Position numbers and translations under genes: made by a program
In this document: positions 53,529 to 64,000 of the stretch, piece by piece
How positions within the stretch are numbered: position 1 is the stretch's first letter
Layout: each line of letters opens with the position of its first letter
The notes under the pieces: generated by a model
The model's database searches: none
What the model was told of the DNA's origin: nothing
What the model saw: the letters and a program-made list of their open reading frames with translations, nothing else
DNA from: Sacculina carcini
Lineage: Eukaryota > Arthropoda > Thecostraca > Sacculinidae
Assembly (NCBI GenBank): GCA_916048095.2
Contig: OU696597.1
Location: 802,542-866,541 of the forward strand
Direction of reading: 5' to 3'
DNA: 64,000 bases

Positions 53529-56500
53529 AAAACCAAAAGGAAAGTGAGCGATGGAGATATCTTAATTGGAGAAAGAGTGAAGGAGAGATGTTAGTCGGAG
53601 AGAGAGTGAGAGAGTGACCTTAGTCGGAGAGTGAGTGAGTGACCTTAGTTGGAGAGAGAGTGAGTGACCTTAGTCGGAGAGAGATAGAGAGTGACCTTAG
53701 TCGGAGAGAGAGTGAGTGACCTTAGTTGGAGTTCGCTGTGTCGACTGCCGCGGGCAATGAGCAGGTCAGTGGGTGGCAGAAGTGGTGGTGTTACTGTTAT
53801 CTCACTGTTACTGTTAATACTGACAGGTTGTACTGTCGCACTGGACGCCAACGAGGAACAATCACTCATCACACTCATCACGTCAGCTGCTACACACAAA
53901 CATACACACACATGAACACATACTACACATACTACATACATACACATACATACACACACATGAACACATACTACACACATACTACACATACTACATACAT
54001 ACACATACATACACACACATGAACACATACTACACACATACTACACATACTACATACATACACATACATACACACACATGAACACATACTACACACATAC
54101 TACACATACTACATACATACACATACATACACACACATGAACACATACTACACACATACTACACATACTACATACATACACATACATACACACACATGAA
54201 CACATACTACACATACTACACACATACTACACATACTACATACACACACATACATACACACACATGAACACATACATACACACACATGAACACATACTAC
54301 ACATACTACATACATACTACACATACTACATACATACACATACATACACACACATGAACACATACATACACACACATGAACACATACATACACATACTAC
54401 ACACATACTACACATACTACATACATACACATACATACACACACATGAACACATACTACACATACTACATACATACACATACATACACACACATGAACAC
54501 ATACTACACATACTACACACATACTACACATACTACATACACACACATACATACACACACATGAACACATACTACACATACTACACACATACTACACATA
54601 CTACATACATACACATACATACACACACATGAACACATACATACACACACATGAACACATACTACACATACTACATACATACTACACATACTACATACAT
54701 ACACATACATACACACACATGAACACATACATACACACACATGAACATATACATACACACACATGAACACATACATACATACACATGAACACATACATAC
54801 ACACACATGAACACATACATACACACACATGAACACATACATACATATACACAGAAGTAAACAAACACACATATACACATGTGCACACACAAACACATAC
54901 ACACACACACAAACATACACACATATACAAACAGACAGACAGACACATACAAACAAAGAAACACACAATACGTACACACACACACGAACATACACACGCA
55001 CTAGCATACACATACTCTCTCTCACACACACACATACACTCACACACACAAACACACACACACACAAACAAACACACACATACATGCACACATACATACA
55101 TACACACATACATATACACAGAAGTAAACAAACACACATATACACATGAACACACACACATACACAAACACACACACAAACGCATGCATACGCACACACA
55201 CGTAAACACACATATACACACAGACAAACATAGACATACATATACAAAGAAACACACACACAATGGCACATGAACGTGTGACAATTGACAGTGCCTCTTG
55301 TTGTCACCTTGTCGAGAGCTGGGCATGAGGAGCGCCTCGGTGGGAGTTTGACAAGTGAGGCTCGAATCACACCCGTCCACGCGCTCAACCACCGTCGATC
55401 TGCGTCGCCGCACGTCTTCACACACGCTGGCATATCCACTATCAGCAGGCGTCGACGTGTGAACGTACAACTGTCGTTGCAGCTGATCAGCGACGGTTTC
55501 AGCGGCGGCAGAAGCTACAGAAGAGCTCCCAGTGTCAGCTGTCAAGACACTACACTGAAGAGCCGGCCAGGACCAATGGAAATCGGCGTGAATTTGTCGC
55601 AGAGCCGCCACGGGGTCGGCCATCTCCACACAGCACATCTTCTCTTGTCGTCGAGGTCGCACACCGCTGCTAGCAGAGGCGGCCGTTGCTCGCAGCCACT
55701 CGACCAGACGGAATTGCATCAAGGCGGCGAAACGTCCCAGCTGCCAGAGACGCGCCCCTGTCAGCAGTCGCTCGGCGTGTCGCTCGAGACAGGCCTCGAC
55801 AAACGACCGCTGGCTCTGTCTTCTCGGCCGCCGGCGCTGTTGTTGTTGTTTCAGTCGGTGATTGTTGTCATCCGGCGATGAAATGGACGTAGAAGCGGCA
55901 GGAGACGCGACGCTGGCTCGACGCATTCCTACACCGCCACCACTAGCTCCTCCTCCTCCTGCTGCTGCTGCTGATGCTGGGAGATCCGCCGATGCAGCCG
56001 CTGTCTTGCCAGGCGTCACAGATCGGGGAGTACAAGATCCCACACTGCGCTGTCGCACCTGGCGCCAACAAAATGCCAATTTTTCAACAACCAAATCGTA
56101 CAGCAAATAAACAGCCTTATTGTGTGTGTGTCTCTCTCTCTCTCTTTGTGCATGTTCCTCTGTATGTGTGTGCCTTTTGCTCTCTCTTTCTCTCTGTGTG
56201 TGTGTTAGTTTGTTTGTGTGTTTGTGTGTGTTTGTTAGTTTGTGTGTGTTAGTTTGTGTGTGTGTGTTTGTGTTAGTTTGTGTGTGTGCGTGTGTGTGTT
56301 AGTTTGTGTGTGTGTGTGTTAGTTTGTGTGTGTGTGTGTGTTAGTTTGTGTGTGTGTGTGTGTGTGTCTGTGTTAGTTTGTGTGTTTGTGTGTTTGTAAG
56401 TTTGTATGAGTGTGTTAGTTTGTGTGTTAGTTCAAGTGTGTGTCTGTGTTAGTTTGTGTGTTAGTTAGTTTGTGTGTGTTAGTTTGTGTGTTTGTTAGTT

Positions 56501-57050
56501 TGTGTTAGTTTGTGTGTTTGTGTTAGTTTGTGTGTGTGTGTTAGTTTGTGAGTGTGTTAGTTTGTGTGTCTGTGTTAGTTTGTGTGAGTGTGTGTGTTTG
56601 TTAGTTTGTGTGTGTGTGTGTTAGTTTGTGTGTGTGTGTGTTAGTTTGTGTGTGTTAGTTTGTGTGTGTGTGTTAGTTTGTGTGTGTGTGTTAGTTTGTG
56701 TGTGTGTGTGTGTGTGTCTGTGTTAGTTTGTGTGTGTGCGTGTGTGTGTTAGTTTGTGCGTGTCTGAGTTAGTTTGTGTGTGTGTGTGTGTGTGTGTCTG
56801 TGTTAGTTTGTGTGTTTGTGTTAGTTTGTGTGTGTGTGTTAGTTTGTGAGTGTGTTAGTTTGTGTGTCTGTGTTAGTTTGTGTGAGTGTGTGTGTTTGTT
56901 AGTTTGTGTGTGTGTGTGTGTTAGTTTTTGTGTGTGTGTTAGTTTTTGTGTGTGTGTTAGTTTGTGTGTGTGTTAGTTTGTGTGTTTGTTAGTTTGTGTG
57001 TGTTAGTTTGTGTGTGTGTTAGTTTGTTTGTGTGTTAGTTTGTGTGTGTT

Positions 57051-57087
<37 letters not shown>

Positions 57088-57577
57088 TTGTGTGAGTGTG
57101 TGTGTGTCTGTGTTAGTTTGTGTGTGTGTGTTAGTTTGTGTGTCTGTGTTAGTTTGTGTGTGTGTGTGTGTATGTGTGTCAGTTTGTGTGTGTGTGTGTG
57201 TGTGTGTCTGTGTTAGTTTGTGTGTGTGTGTTAGTTTGTGTGTCTGTGTTAGTTTGTGTGTGTGTGTTAGTTTGTGTGTTTGTTAGTTTGTGTGTGTTAG
57301 TTTGTGTGTGTGTTAGTTTGTTTGTGTGTTAGTTTGTGTGTGTCAGTTTGTGTGTGTGTGTGTGTGTGTGTCTGTGTTAGTTTGTGTGTCTGTGTTAGTT
57401 TGTGTGTGTGTGTTAGTTTGTGTGTATGTGTATTAGTTTGTGTGTTTGTGTGTACCCGCAGAGAGCCGTAGACGAGAGATAGGTCATCTTCAGTGGGAGA
57501 GACTGGTGGTGTAATATGAGCCAGAGCACGTTTCGATACGGTCACACATTCTCTAGTATCGTCCAACTCGCTGGGAT
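51556..57577 (-). CDS. RIC1: RIC1 (Rab6 GEF subunit), last five exons, 5' part off-window
   Basis: RIC1 with RGP1 activates Rab6 at the Golgi. Exons in sense order: 57577-57456, 56058-55308, 53886-53721 (or from 53889), 53196-53011, 52006-51556 (TGA); phases 0, 1, 2, 2. The first visible exon has ITPPVSPT. The large second has [13 protein letters not shown], a low-complexity Ala/Gly/Arg segment, and the family core [41 protein letters not shown]. Exon three is Ser/Asp-rich ([15 protein letters not shown]) and ends RHSELQLR. Exon four is [20 protein letters not shown], matching the RYLL-IF-EA-C region, through NWAQQHC. The last is [15 protein letters not shown] and a long acidic, Ser-rich tail. 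The first visible exon starts mid-codon, so upstream exons exist beyond 64000 or hidden behind the Helitron-like array. All four acceptors in view after exon one, and exon one itself, lie near TG-rich sequence except 56058. Confidence 0.85.
52012..52300. repeat. CA-rich tract before RIC1 last exon
   Basis: (CA)n with ACAAACAC and TATATAC variants, beginning a few bases from the acceptor of the last exon (sense TG-rich). Confidence 0.9.
52651..52699. repeat. (GT)n microsatellite, RIC1 intron
   Basis: About 24 GT units in an otherwise AT-rich intron. Confidence 0.9.
53205..53526. repeat. (CA)n array in RIC1 intron
   Basis: CA runs separated by CATGTAAATA..CTC units, starting next to the acceptor at 53197. 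Confidence 0.9.
53545..53745 (-). repeat. 25-bp minisatellite carrying repeated splice donors
   Basis: On the minus strand the unit is about CTCCRACTAAGGTCACTCACTCT. The exon 3 (RIC1) donor CTAAG|GTCACT at 53721 is the first of five copies; the others are at 53696, 53669, 53644 and 53619. Confidence 0.9.
53895..55262. repeat. Long ACATAC/TACTACACATACTACATA minisatellite
   Basis: Higher-order units of about 60-70 bp (CACACATGAACACATACTACACATACTACATACATACACATACA type) to about 54840, then looser CA-rich repeats with a duplicated ACACAGAAGTAAACAAACACAC segment (54850 and 55116). It occupies nearly the whole intron between two RIC1 exons. Confidence 0.95.
56112..57452. repeat. TTAGTTTGTGTGTG minisatellite in RIC1 intron
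   Basis: About 1.3 kb of TTAGTTTGTGTG(TG)n units with TCTGTG variants, and larger internal duplications (compare 57110-57160 with 57208-57255). It abuts the donor at 57455. Confidence 0.95.
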
Positions 57578-57607
57578 CTGACACACACACACACACACAC
57601 ACACATA

Positions 57608-57638
57608 TCTATATATATAAAAGAGATCCTCTGTGTGT

Positions 57639-57675
<37 letters not shown>

Positions 57676-60600
57676 CGACCCTCCTTGGTCCATTTTCTAT
57701 CAGCTATTATTCGGCCACCACTCAGCCTACCCGCTAACAATTTATACCATCACGTTGGAAATTTTCTTGTCTACACTTTAGATTAAATTTTAAATTTCAA
57801 AAATGAAATCAAAAAAAGTTATATCGGTGAAAAGACAAAATGAACCCTGAAAAATGCGAAAATTGTGGTCAATGCTCTGCCATCTACTCCTCATAAACCA
57901 GAAATGGTACAGCCAAACAGATTATACCACTGTGTAGAAAATTTTCTGTTCTACAAGATAGGTTATAATTCATATCCAAAAATAGAACATAAAAGATGTA
58001 AACATGACAAAATTTCAATCTATATTCAAAATTATATTTATACTCCACGCGTCCGATTTTCTATACTTTTTTCTCTATGTATCAAAAACTAATTATCACA
58101 CAACTAAATAAATAATACCATCATGCTGGGAATTTTGTTTGCTACAACACGGTATAATTTTTAATTTTCCAAAGTGTATTGAAAAAAAGTTACGGCGGTG
58201 TGAAGTCAAAATGACAAAGTCAAAAATGCAAAATTAGCACTGGAAACCGTGAATGTTTTGGTAAATATTCCCCTATCTATTCCTCATAAACCAGCAATGG
58301 TACAGCTATAAAAATTATACTATTGTGTAGATAATTTTGTGTTCTACAAGAAAAGTTATAATTTATACCCACAAATGATACAAAAAATGTGTAAAATTGG
58401 CAAAATTGTCAAATACATCCAAAATTACACTTGATCACCGGGCGCCTAAATTAATTCATTTTTCTACCTATTTCTCAGGAACTATTTGTCACACATTAAA
58501 ATAAATTATATCATCGTGCTGGAAATTGTATTTTTTAAAATGCGGTATAATTCTTAATTTTCCAAAGTGTATCTGAAGGAAGTGACGGCGGTGTAAAGTC
58601 AAAAGGACATATTGCCAATTTGACAGCTATTATGCGCACTTGCGATTACACAGGATTATACTACTGTGTAGAGAATTTTGTGTTCTACAAGAAAAGGTGT
58701 AATTTATACCCACAAATGATACAAAAAACGTGTAAAATTGGCAAAATTCTCAAATACATCCAAAATTACACTTGAACACCGGGTGACTACAATTTATTCA
58801 TTTTTATACCCATTTCTCAGAAACTATTTGTCATACATTAAAATTAATTATACCATCGTGCTAGAAATTTTGTTTCCTACAGTACGGTATAATTATTAAT
58901 TTTCCAAAGTGTATCTGAACGAAGTTACGACGGTGTAAAGTCAAAATGTCATGTTGCCAATTTGACAGCTATTATGCGTACTTGCGATTACACATGAATA
59001 TACACTGATTAAATTTCACTGAAGTCCAATCACAATTTACGCACTTGCGATTACACAGGAATATACTACTGTGTAGAGAATTTTGTGTTCTACAAGATAA
59101 GCTATAATTTATACCCACAAATGATACAAAAAACGTGTAAAATTGGCAAAATTCTCAAATACATCCAAAATTACACTTGAACACCGGGCGACTAAAATTA
59201 ATTCATTTTTCTACTATTTCTCAGTAACTATTTGTTACACATAAAAATAAATTATACCATCGTTCTAGAAATCTTTTCTTCTACAATACGGTATAATTTG
59301 TAATTTTCCAAAGGGTATCTGAAGGAAGTTACGGCGGTGTAAAGTCAAAAGGACATATTGCCAATTTGACAGCTATTATGCGCACTTGCGATTACACAGG
59401 AATATACACCGATTAAATTTCACTGAAGCCCAATCACAATTAAGAATGCATCATATTATCTCCAAGCATGGATGGTGTGGTTTTATTGCGTACAGTTTAA
59501 TTAATGCTACACTCTACTGAATATAAAGGCTTTATTGTCCTCAATAACGTTCCGCACGACGGGCGGGTAAAATGCTATTGGGAACAAAGTAAACTACTGA
59601 ATTTAACTGTGTAATTTAATTGGTTTAATTTCAAGTTGCATAAGCATAAGTTGCATAAGGATATGGGTTGCAATATCATGTAATGCCAACTTATGCTGTT
59701 TTAGCGGAAGCATTAACCTGGAATTATAGAGATGACAGAAGGTTGCATTGTTTTGATAGTGTTGTGGAAAAACATGTTTTCTAAATTGAAACATAAATTT
59801 CACATTTAGACTTTTAGATTAGCTATAACTTTCCTGTGGGTTTGTTTTTCTTTTTCAATTTGAACTAATTTTTTTATGAATTGAATATTAATTATATTTT
59901 ATGAACTGTTCCGCACGACGGGCGAATTAAATGTATCTATAAACAGTGGGTTTAAATGATAGCGAGGTATATGATATTTTGCTAGCAGTAAATATTCTAG
60001 CGATAAAAGTAGAATAGCTCTTAAGCAAATGATTTTGGAGAATGATGTGAACCTTTAAATATATTTTGCGATCTGATGATATATGTATTAGGAATAATAC
60101 GTAGCAGAATATAGATTGCATAATATAATATCGGCTGTAATATCAAGGGCTGCATTATCGATGTAATCCAAAAAATAACAACTGTATGAATATGATGCAT
60201 TAGTGGAAGCATTAACCGGGAATTATGAGATAATATGATAATGGTGTAAAATTATATCGCATTATGCAACAAATGTGAATTTAGCTACCTTACAGTTTGG
60301 TCCCGATACTATATTGGCGTGTTGAGAGAAAAGTATTGGTGGGCCGCGTGTTTGGGACCCCTGGGGTAGATAATCTCAGTCTTCTGATTACAAATTATGA
60401 TCGCATCAGTATATTTTGTGATCACAAACTAATAAGTTCAATCACCTCAGACTAGGCTGAGAGCGGTCAAGATTGAATGGTTGGGTTGGGTTGGGTAGGT
60501 TTGACTCAGGTTATATTGGGTTTTAATGATAGCGGAAAATATATAAATTTTAACAATAAATATTATAGCGGTAAAAGTGAAATAGTACTTAAGCAAATGA

Positions 60601-61307
60601 TATTGGGGAATGATGTTAAGTAATAAATATAGTTTGGAAACAGTCTGATGAAAAGATTTCATCATCTTTCATTGTTTGTTTCGTGTTTGTGTTCTGAATT
60701 ATACCACACGACGGGCAGATTTATATATCAGGCGGGTTGAGGGATAATATTTGTCAAAATAAGAACAAAAATATTCACATTTAGACTTTTCTATTGGTTA
60801 AGATATTTATAGGTTACATTTTTTGCTTTTCGATTTGTATTCATTATATTTTATGGATTTGATATGAATTTTATTGTATGAATTGTTCCGCACGACGGGT
60901 GGGTTTAAAAAAGTGTTTTTAGATCATTTTTTCAAATGGTTCATTTAAAAAAAGGTTTTTTTTTAAATAAAAATGTTCCGCGGGCAGCAACTATAGACAA
61001 TAGAACGTTCAATTTACCCTGTAGAATTAATCCATACACAAAACCAATGGATTTGACTTCAAGATGCAGAACGGATCGTGTTCGAGTTCTGAATTATTCA
61101 GCACGACGGGCGGGTTTAAAAATGACTCAGGCGGACTGAGGGGAAATATTGTGTCGAAATAAAAATAATTAAACTTATAATTTTCAATTGATTAATATTT
61201 TTATGAGTGTACCCTATTTCATTTTTATTTTTCCATATTTTTTATGAATTGAATATGAATTTCATGTTATGAATTGCTCCGCACAACGGGCGGGTTTTAA
61301 TGCTATA
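57608..61307. mobile_element. 3,700-bp Helitron/Helentron-like unit, copy 1
   Basis: Starts TCTATATATATAAAAGAG followed by a TG-rich stretch, and ends CCGCACAACGGGCGGGTTTT then AATGCTATA. This is the style of non-autonomous rolling-circle elements (5' TC with TATATATAAAA, GC-rich 3' end near CTA). No transposase, Rep or helicase frame is present. It lies in an upstream intron of RIC1, right after a (CA) tract. Confidence 0.6.
58300..59410. repeat. ~340-bp sub-repeats inside the Helitron-like unit
   Basis: A module containing ATTATACTACTGTGTAGAGA, CCCACAAATGATACAAAAAA, CGGTATAAT and GCGCACTTGCGATTACACAG recurs three to four times with 336-342 bp spacing, plus a 62-bp partial spacer. The second copy of the unit has the same arrangement at +3700. 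Confidence 0.85.
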
Positions 61308-64000
61308 TCTATATATATAAAAGAGATCCTCTGTGTGTCTGTCTGTGTGTGTGTGTGTGTGTCTGTGTGTGTGTTCGACCCTCCTTGGTCCATTTTCTAT
61401 CAGCTATTATTCGGCCACCACTCAGCCTACCCGCTAACAATTTATACCATCACGTTGGAAATTTTCTTGTCTACACTTTAGATTAAATTTTAAATTTCAA
61501 AAATGAAATCAAAAAAAGTTATAGCGGTGAAAAGACAAAATGAACCCTGAAAAATGCGAAAATTGTGGTCAATGCTCTGCCATCTACTCCTCATAAACCA
61601 GAAATGGTACAGCCAAACAGATTATACCACTGTGTAGAGAATTTTCTGTTCTACAAGATAGGTTATAATTCATATCCGAAAATAGAACATAAAAGATGTA
61701 AACATGACAAAATTTCAATCTATATTCAAAATTATATTTATACTCCACGCGTCCGATTTTCTATACTTTTTTCTCTATGTATCAAAAACTAATTATCACA
61801 CAACTAAATAAATAATACCATCATGCTGGGAATTTTGTTTGCTACAACACGGTATAATTTTTAATTTTCCAAAGTGTATTGAAAAAAAGTTACGGCGGTG
61901 TGAAGTCAAAATGACAAAGTCAAAAATGCAAAATTAGCACTGGAAACCGTGAATGTTTTGCTAAATATTCCCCTATCTATTCCTCATAAACCAGCAATGG
62001 TACAGCTATAAAAATTATACTATTGTGTAGATAATTTTGTGTTCTACAAGAAAAGTTATAATTTATACCCACAAATGATACAAAAAATGTGTAAAATTGG
62101 CAAAATTGTCAAATACATCCAAAATTACACTTGATCACCGGGCGCCTAAATTAATTCATTTTTCTACCTATTTCTCAGGAACTATTTGTCACACATTAAA
62201 ATAAATTATATCATCGTGCTGGAAATTGTATTTTTTTAAATGCGGTATAATTCTTAATTTTCCAAAGTGTATCTGAAGGAAGTGACGGCGGTGTAAAGTC
62301 AAAAGGACATATTGCCAATTTGACAGCTATTATGCGCACTTGCGATTACACAGGAATATACTACTGTGTAGAGAATTTTGTGTTCTACAAGAAAAGGTGT
62401 AATTTATACCCACAAATGATACAAAAAACGTGTAAAATTGGCAAAATTCTCAAATACATCCAAAATTACACTTGAACACCGGGTGACTACAATTTATTCA
62501 TTTTTATACCCATTTCTCAGTAACTATTTGTTATACATAAAAATAAATTATACCATCGTGCTAGAAATTTTGTTTCCTACAGTACGGTATAATTATTAAT
62601 TTTCCAAAGTGTATCTGACGGAAGTTACGCCGGTGTAAAGTCAAAATGTCATGTTGCCAATTTGACAGCTATTATGCGTACTTGCGATTACACATGAATA
62701 TACACTGATTAAATTTCACTGAAGTCCAATCACAATTTACGCACTTGCGATTACACAGGAATATACTACTGTGTAGAAAATTTTGTGTTCTACAAGATAA
62801 GCTATAATTTATACCCACAAATGATACAAAAAACGTGTAAAATTGGCAAAATTCTCAAATACATCCAAAATTACACTTGAACACCGGGCGACTAAAATTA
62901 ATTCATTTTTCTACTATTTCTCAGTAACTATTTGTTACACATAAAAATAAATTATACCATCGTTCTAGAAATCTTTTCTTCTACAATACGGTATAATTTG
63001 TAATTTTCCAAAGGGTATCTGAAGGAAGTTACGGCGGTGTAAAGTCAAAAGGACATATTGCCAATTTGACAGCTATTATGCGCACTTGCGATTACACAGG
63101 AATATACACCGATTAAATTTCACTGAAGCCCAATCACAATTAAGAATGCATCATATTATCTCCAAGCATGGATGGTGTGGTTTTATTGCGTACAGTTTAA
63201 TTAATGCTACACTCTACTGAATATAAAGGCTTTATTGTCCTCAATAACGTTCCGCACGACGGGCGGGTAAAATGCTATTGGGAACAAAGTAAACTACTGA
63301 ATTTAACTGTGTAATTTAATTGGTTTAATTTCAAGTTGCATAAGCATAAGTTGCATAAGGATATGGGTTGCAATATCATGTAATGCCAACTTATGCTGTT
63401 TTAGCGGAAGCATTAACCTGGAATTATAGAGATGACAGAAGGTTGCATTGTTTTGATAGTGTTGTGGAAAAACATGTTTTCTAAATTGAAACATAAATTT
63501 CACATTTAGACTTTTAGATTAGCTATAACTTTCCTGTGGGTTTGTTTTTCTTTTTCAATTTGCACTAATTTTTTTATGAATTGAATATTAATTATATTTT
63601 ATGAACTGTTCCGCACGACGGGCGAATTAAATGTATCTATAAAGAGTGGGTTTAAATGATAGCGAGGTATATGATATTTTGCTAGCAGTAAATATTCTAG
63701 CGATAAAAGTAGAATAGCTCTTAAGCAAATGATTTTGGAGAATGATGTGAACCTTTAAATATATTTTGCGATCTAATGATATATGTATTAGGAATAATAC
63801 GTAGCAGAATATAGATTGCATAATATAATATCGGCTGTAATATCAAGGGCTGCATTATCGATGTAATCCAAAAAATAACAACTGTATGAATATGATGCAT
63901 TAGTGGAAGCATTAACCGGGAATTATGAGATAATATGATAATGGTGTAAAATTATATCGCATTATGCAACAAATGTGAATTTAGCTACCTTACAGTTTGG
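61308..64000. mobile_element. Helitron-like unit, copy 2, runs off the window
   Basis: Begins exactly 3,700 bp after copy 1 and stays in register to the last base (64000 equals 60300) with only scattered substitutions and no net indel. It is truncated by the window edge. Confidence 0.9.

Noticed and set aside
57865..58092. Identical 75-codon ORFs at 57865 and 61565, and repeated small ORFs at 59603/63303
   Set aside because: Identity comes from the 3,700-bp duplication; AT-rich with no domain, and open by chance.

Overview
The window is nuclear DNA of an animal, most likely an invertebrate. Genes are split by GT-AG spliceosomal introns, the encoded proteins are animal-type (dynactin Arp1, RIC1, THADA, RNF146, APIP, ZNF830, a Reeler-domain protein, an EGF-like membrane protein), and the non-coding DNA is AT-rich and full of (CA)n/(TG)n repeats, SINEs, CR1/L2-like LINEs, MITEs and Helitron-like DNA. 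The Reeler and EGF proteins and the LINE tail families recall arthropods or other protostomes, but the sequence alone does not fix the phylum.

Layout. 0.5-1.9 kb (+): two exons of an unrecognised gene. 2.9-4.6 kb (-): a complete three-exon secreted Reeler-domain protein with a MITE-derived 17-bp minisatellite in intron 1. 6.1-12.0 kb (+): a five-exon type I membrane protein with two EGF-like modules. 12-16.8 kb: MITEs, LINE tails and CA repeats. 16.8-30.7 kb (-): ZNF830, six exons. Its 6.36-kb first intron has AT-AC ends with a U12-type donor, and it contains on the same strand a complete single-exon THADA gene (24.76-30.14 kb). 31.2-32.97 kb: LINE remnants. 33.0-33.95 kb (+): intronless RNF146. 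34.6-38.7 kb (-): a CR1/L2-like LINE with intact endonuclease and reverse transcriptase. 39.0-39.7 kb (+): intronless APIP with one in-frame TAG. 40-40.4 kb: SINEs. 41.3-49.1 kb (+): ACTR1 (Arp1), eight exons and 376 residues. 49-51.5 kb: intergenic, with a MITE. 51.6-57.6 kb (-): the last five exons of RIC1, whose 5' part lies beyond the right edge. 57.6-64 kb: two head-to-tail copies of a 3,700-bp Helitron-like unit, apparently inside a RIC1 intron.

The genes do not form a pathway or an operon. They are housekeeping genes for tRNA modification, methionine salvage, ubiquitylation, splicing/DNA repair, dynein transport and Golgi Rab6 activation, plus two secretory-pathway genes. Exon joins were assigned by hand from reading frame, splice dinucleotides and protein similarity recalled from known families. 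Nothing was aligned by computer.

The strongest observations are: the AT-AC intron hosting THADA; a 25-bp array that carries five copies of a RIC1 splice donor; sense-strand TG tracts before many acceptors; an excess of donors with C at +3; and the exact 3,700-bp tandem repeat.
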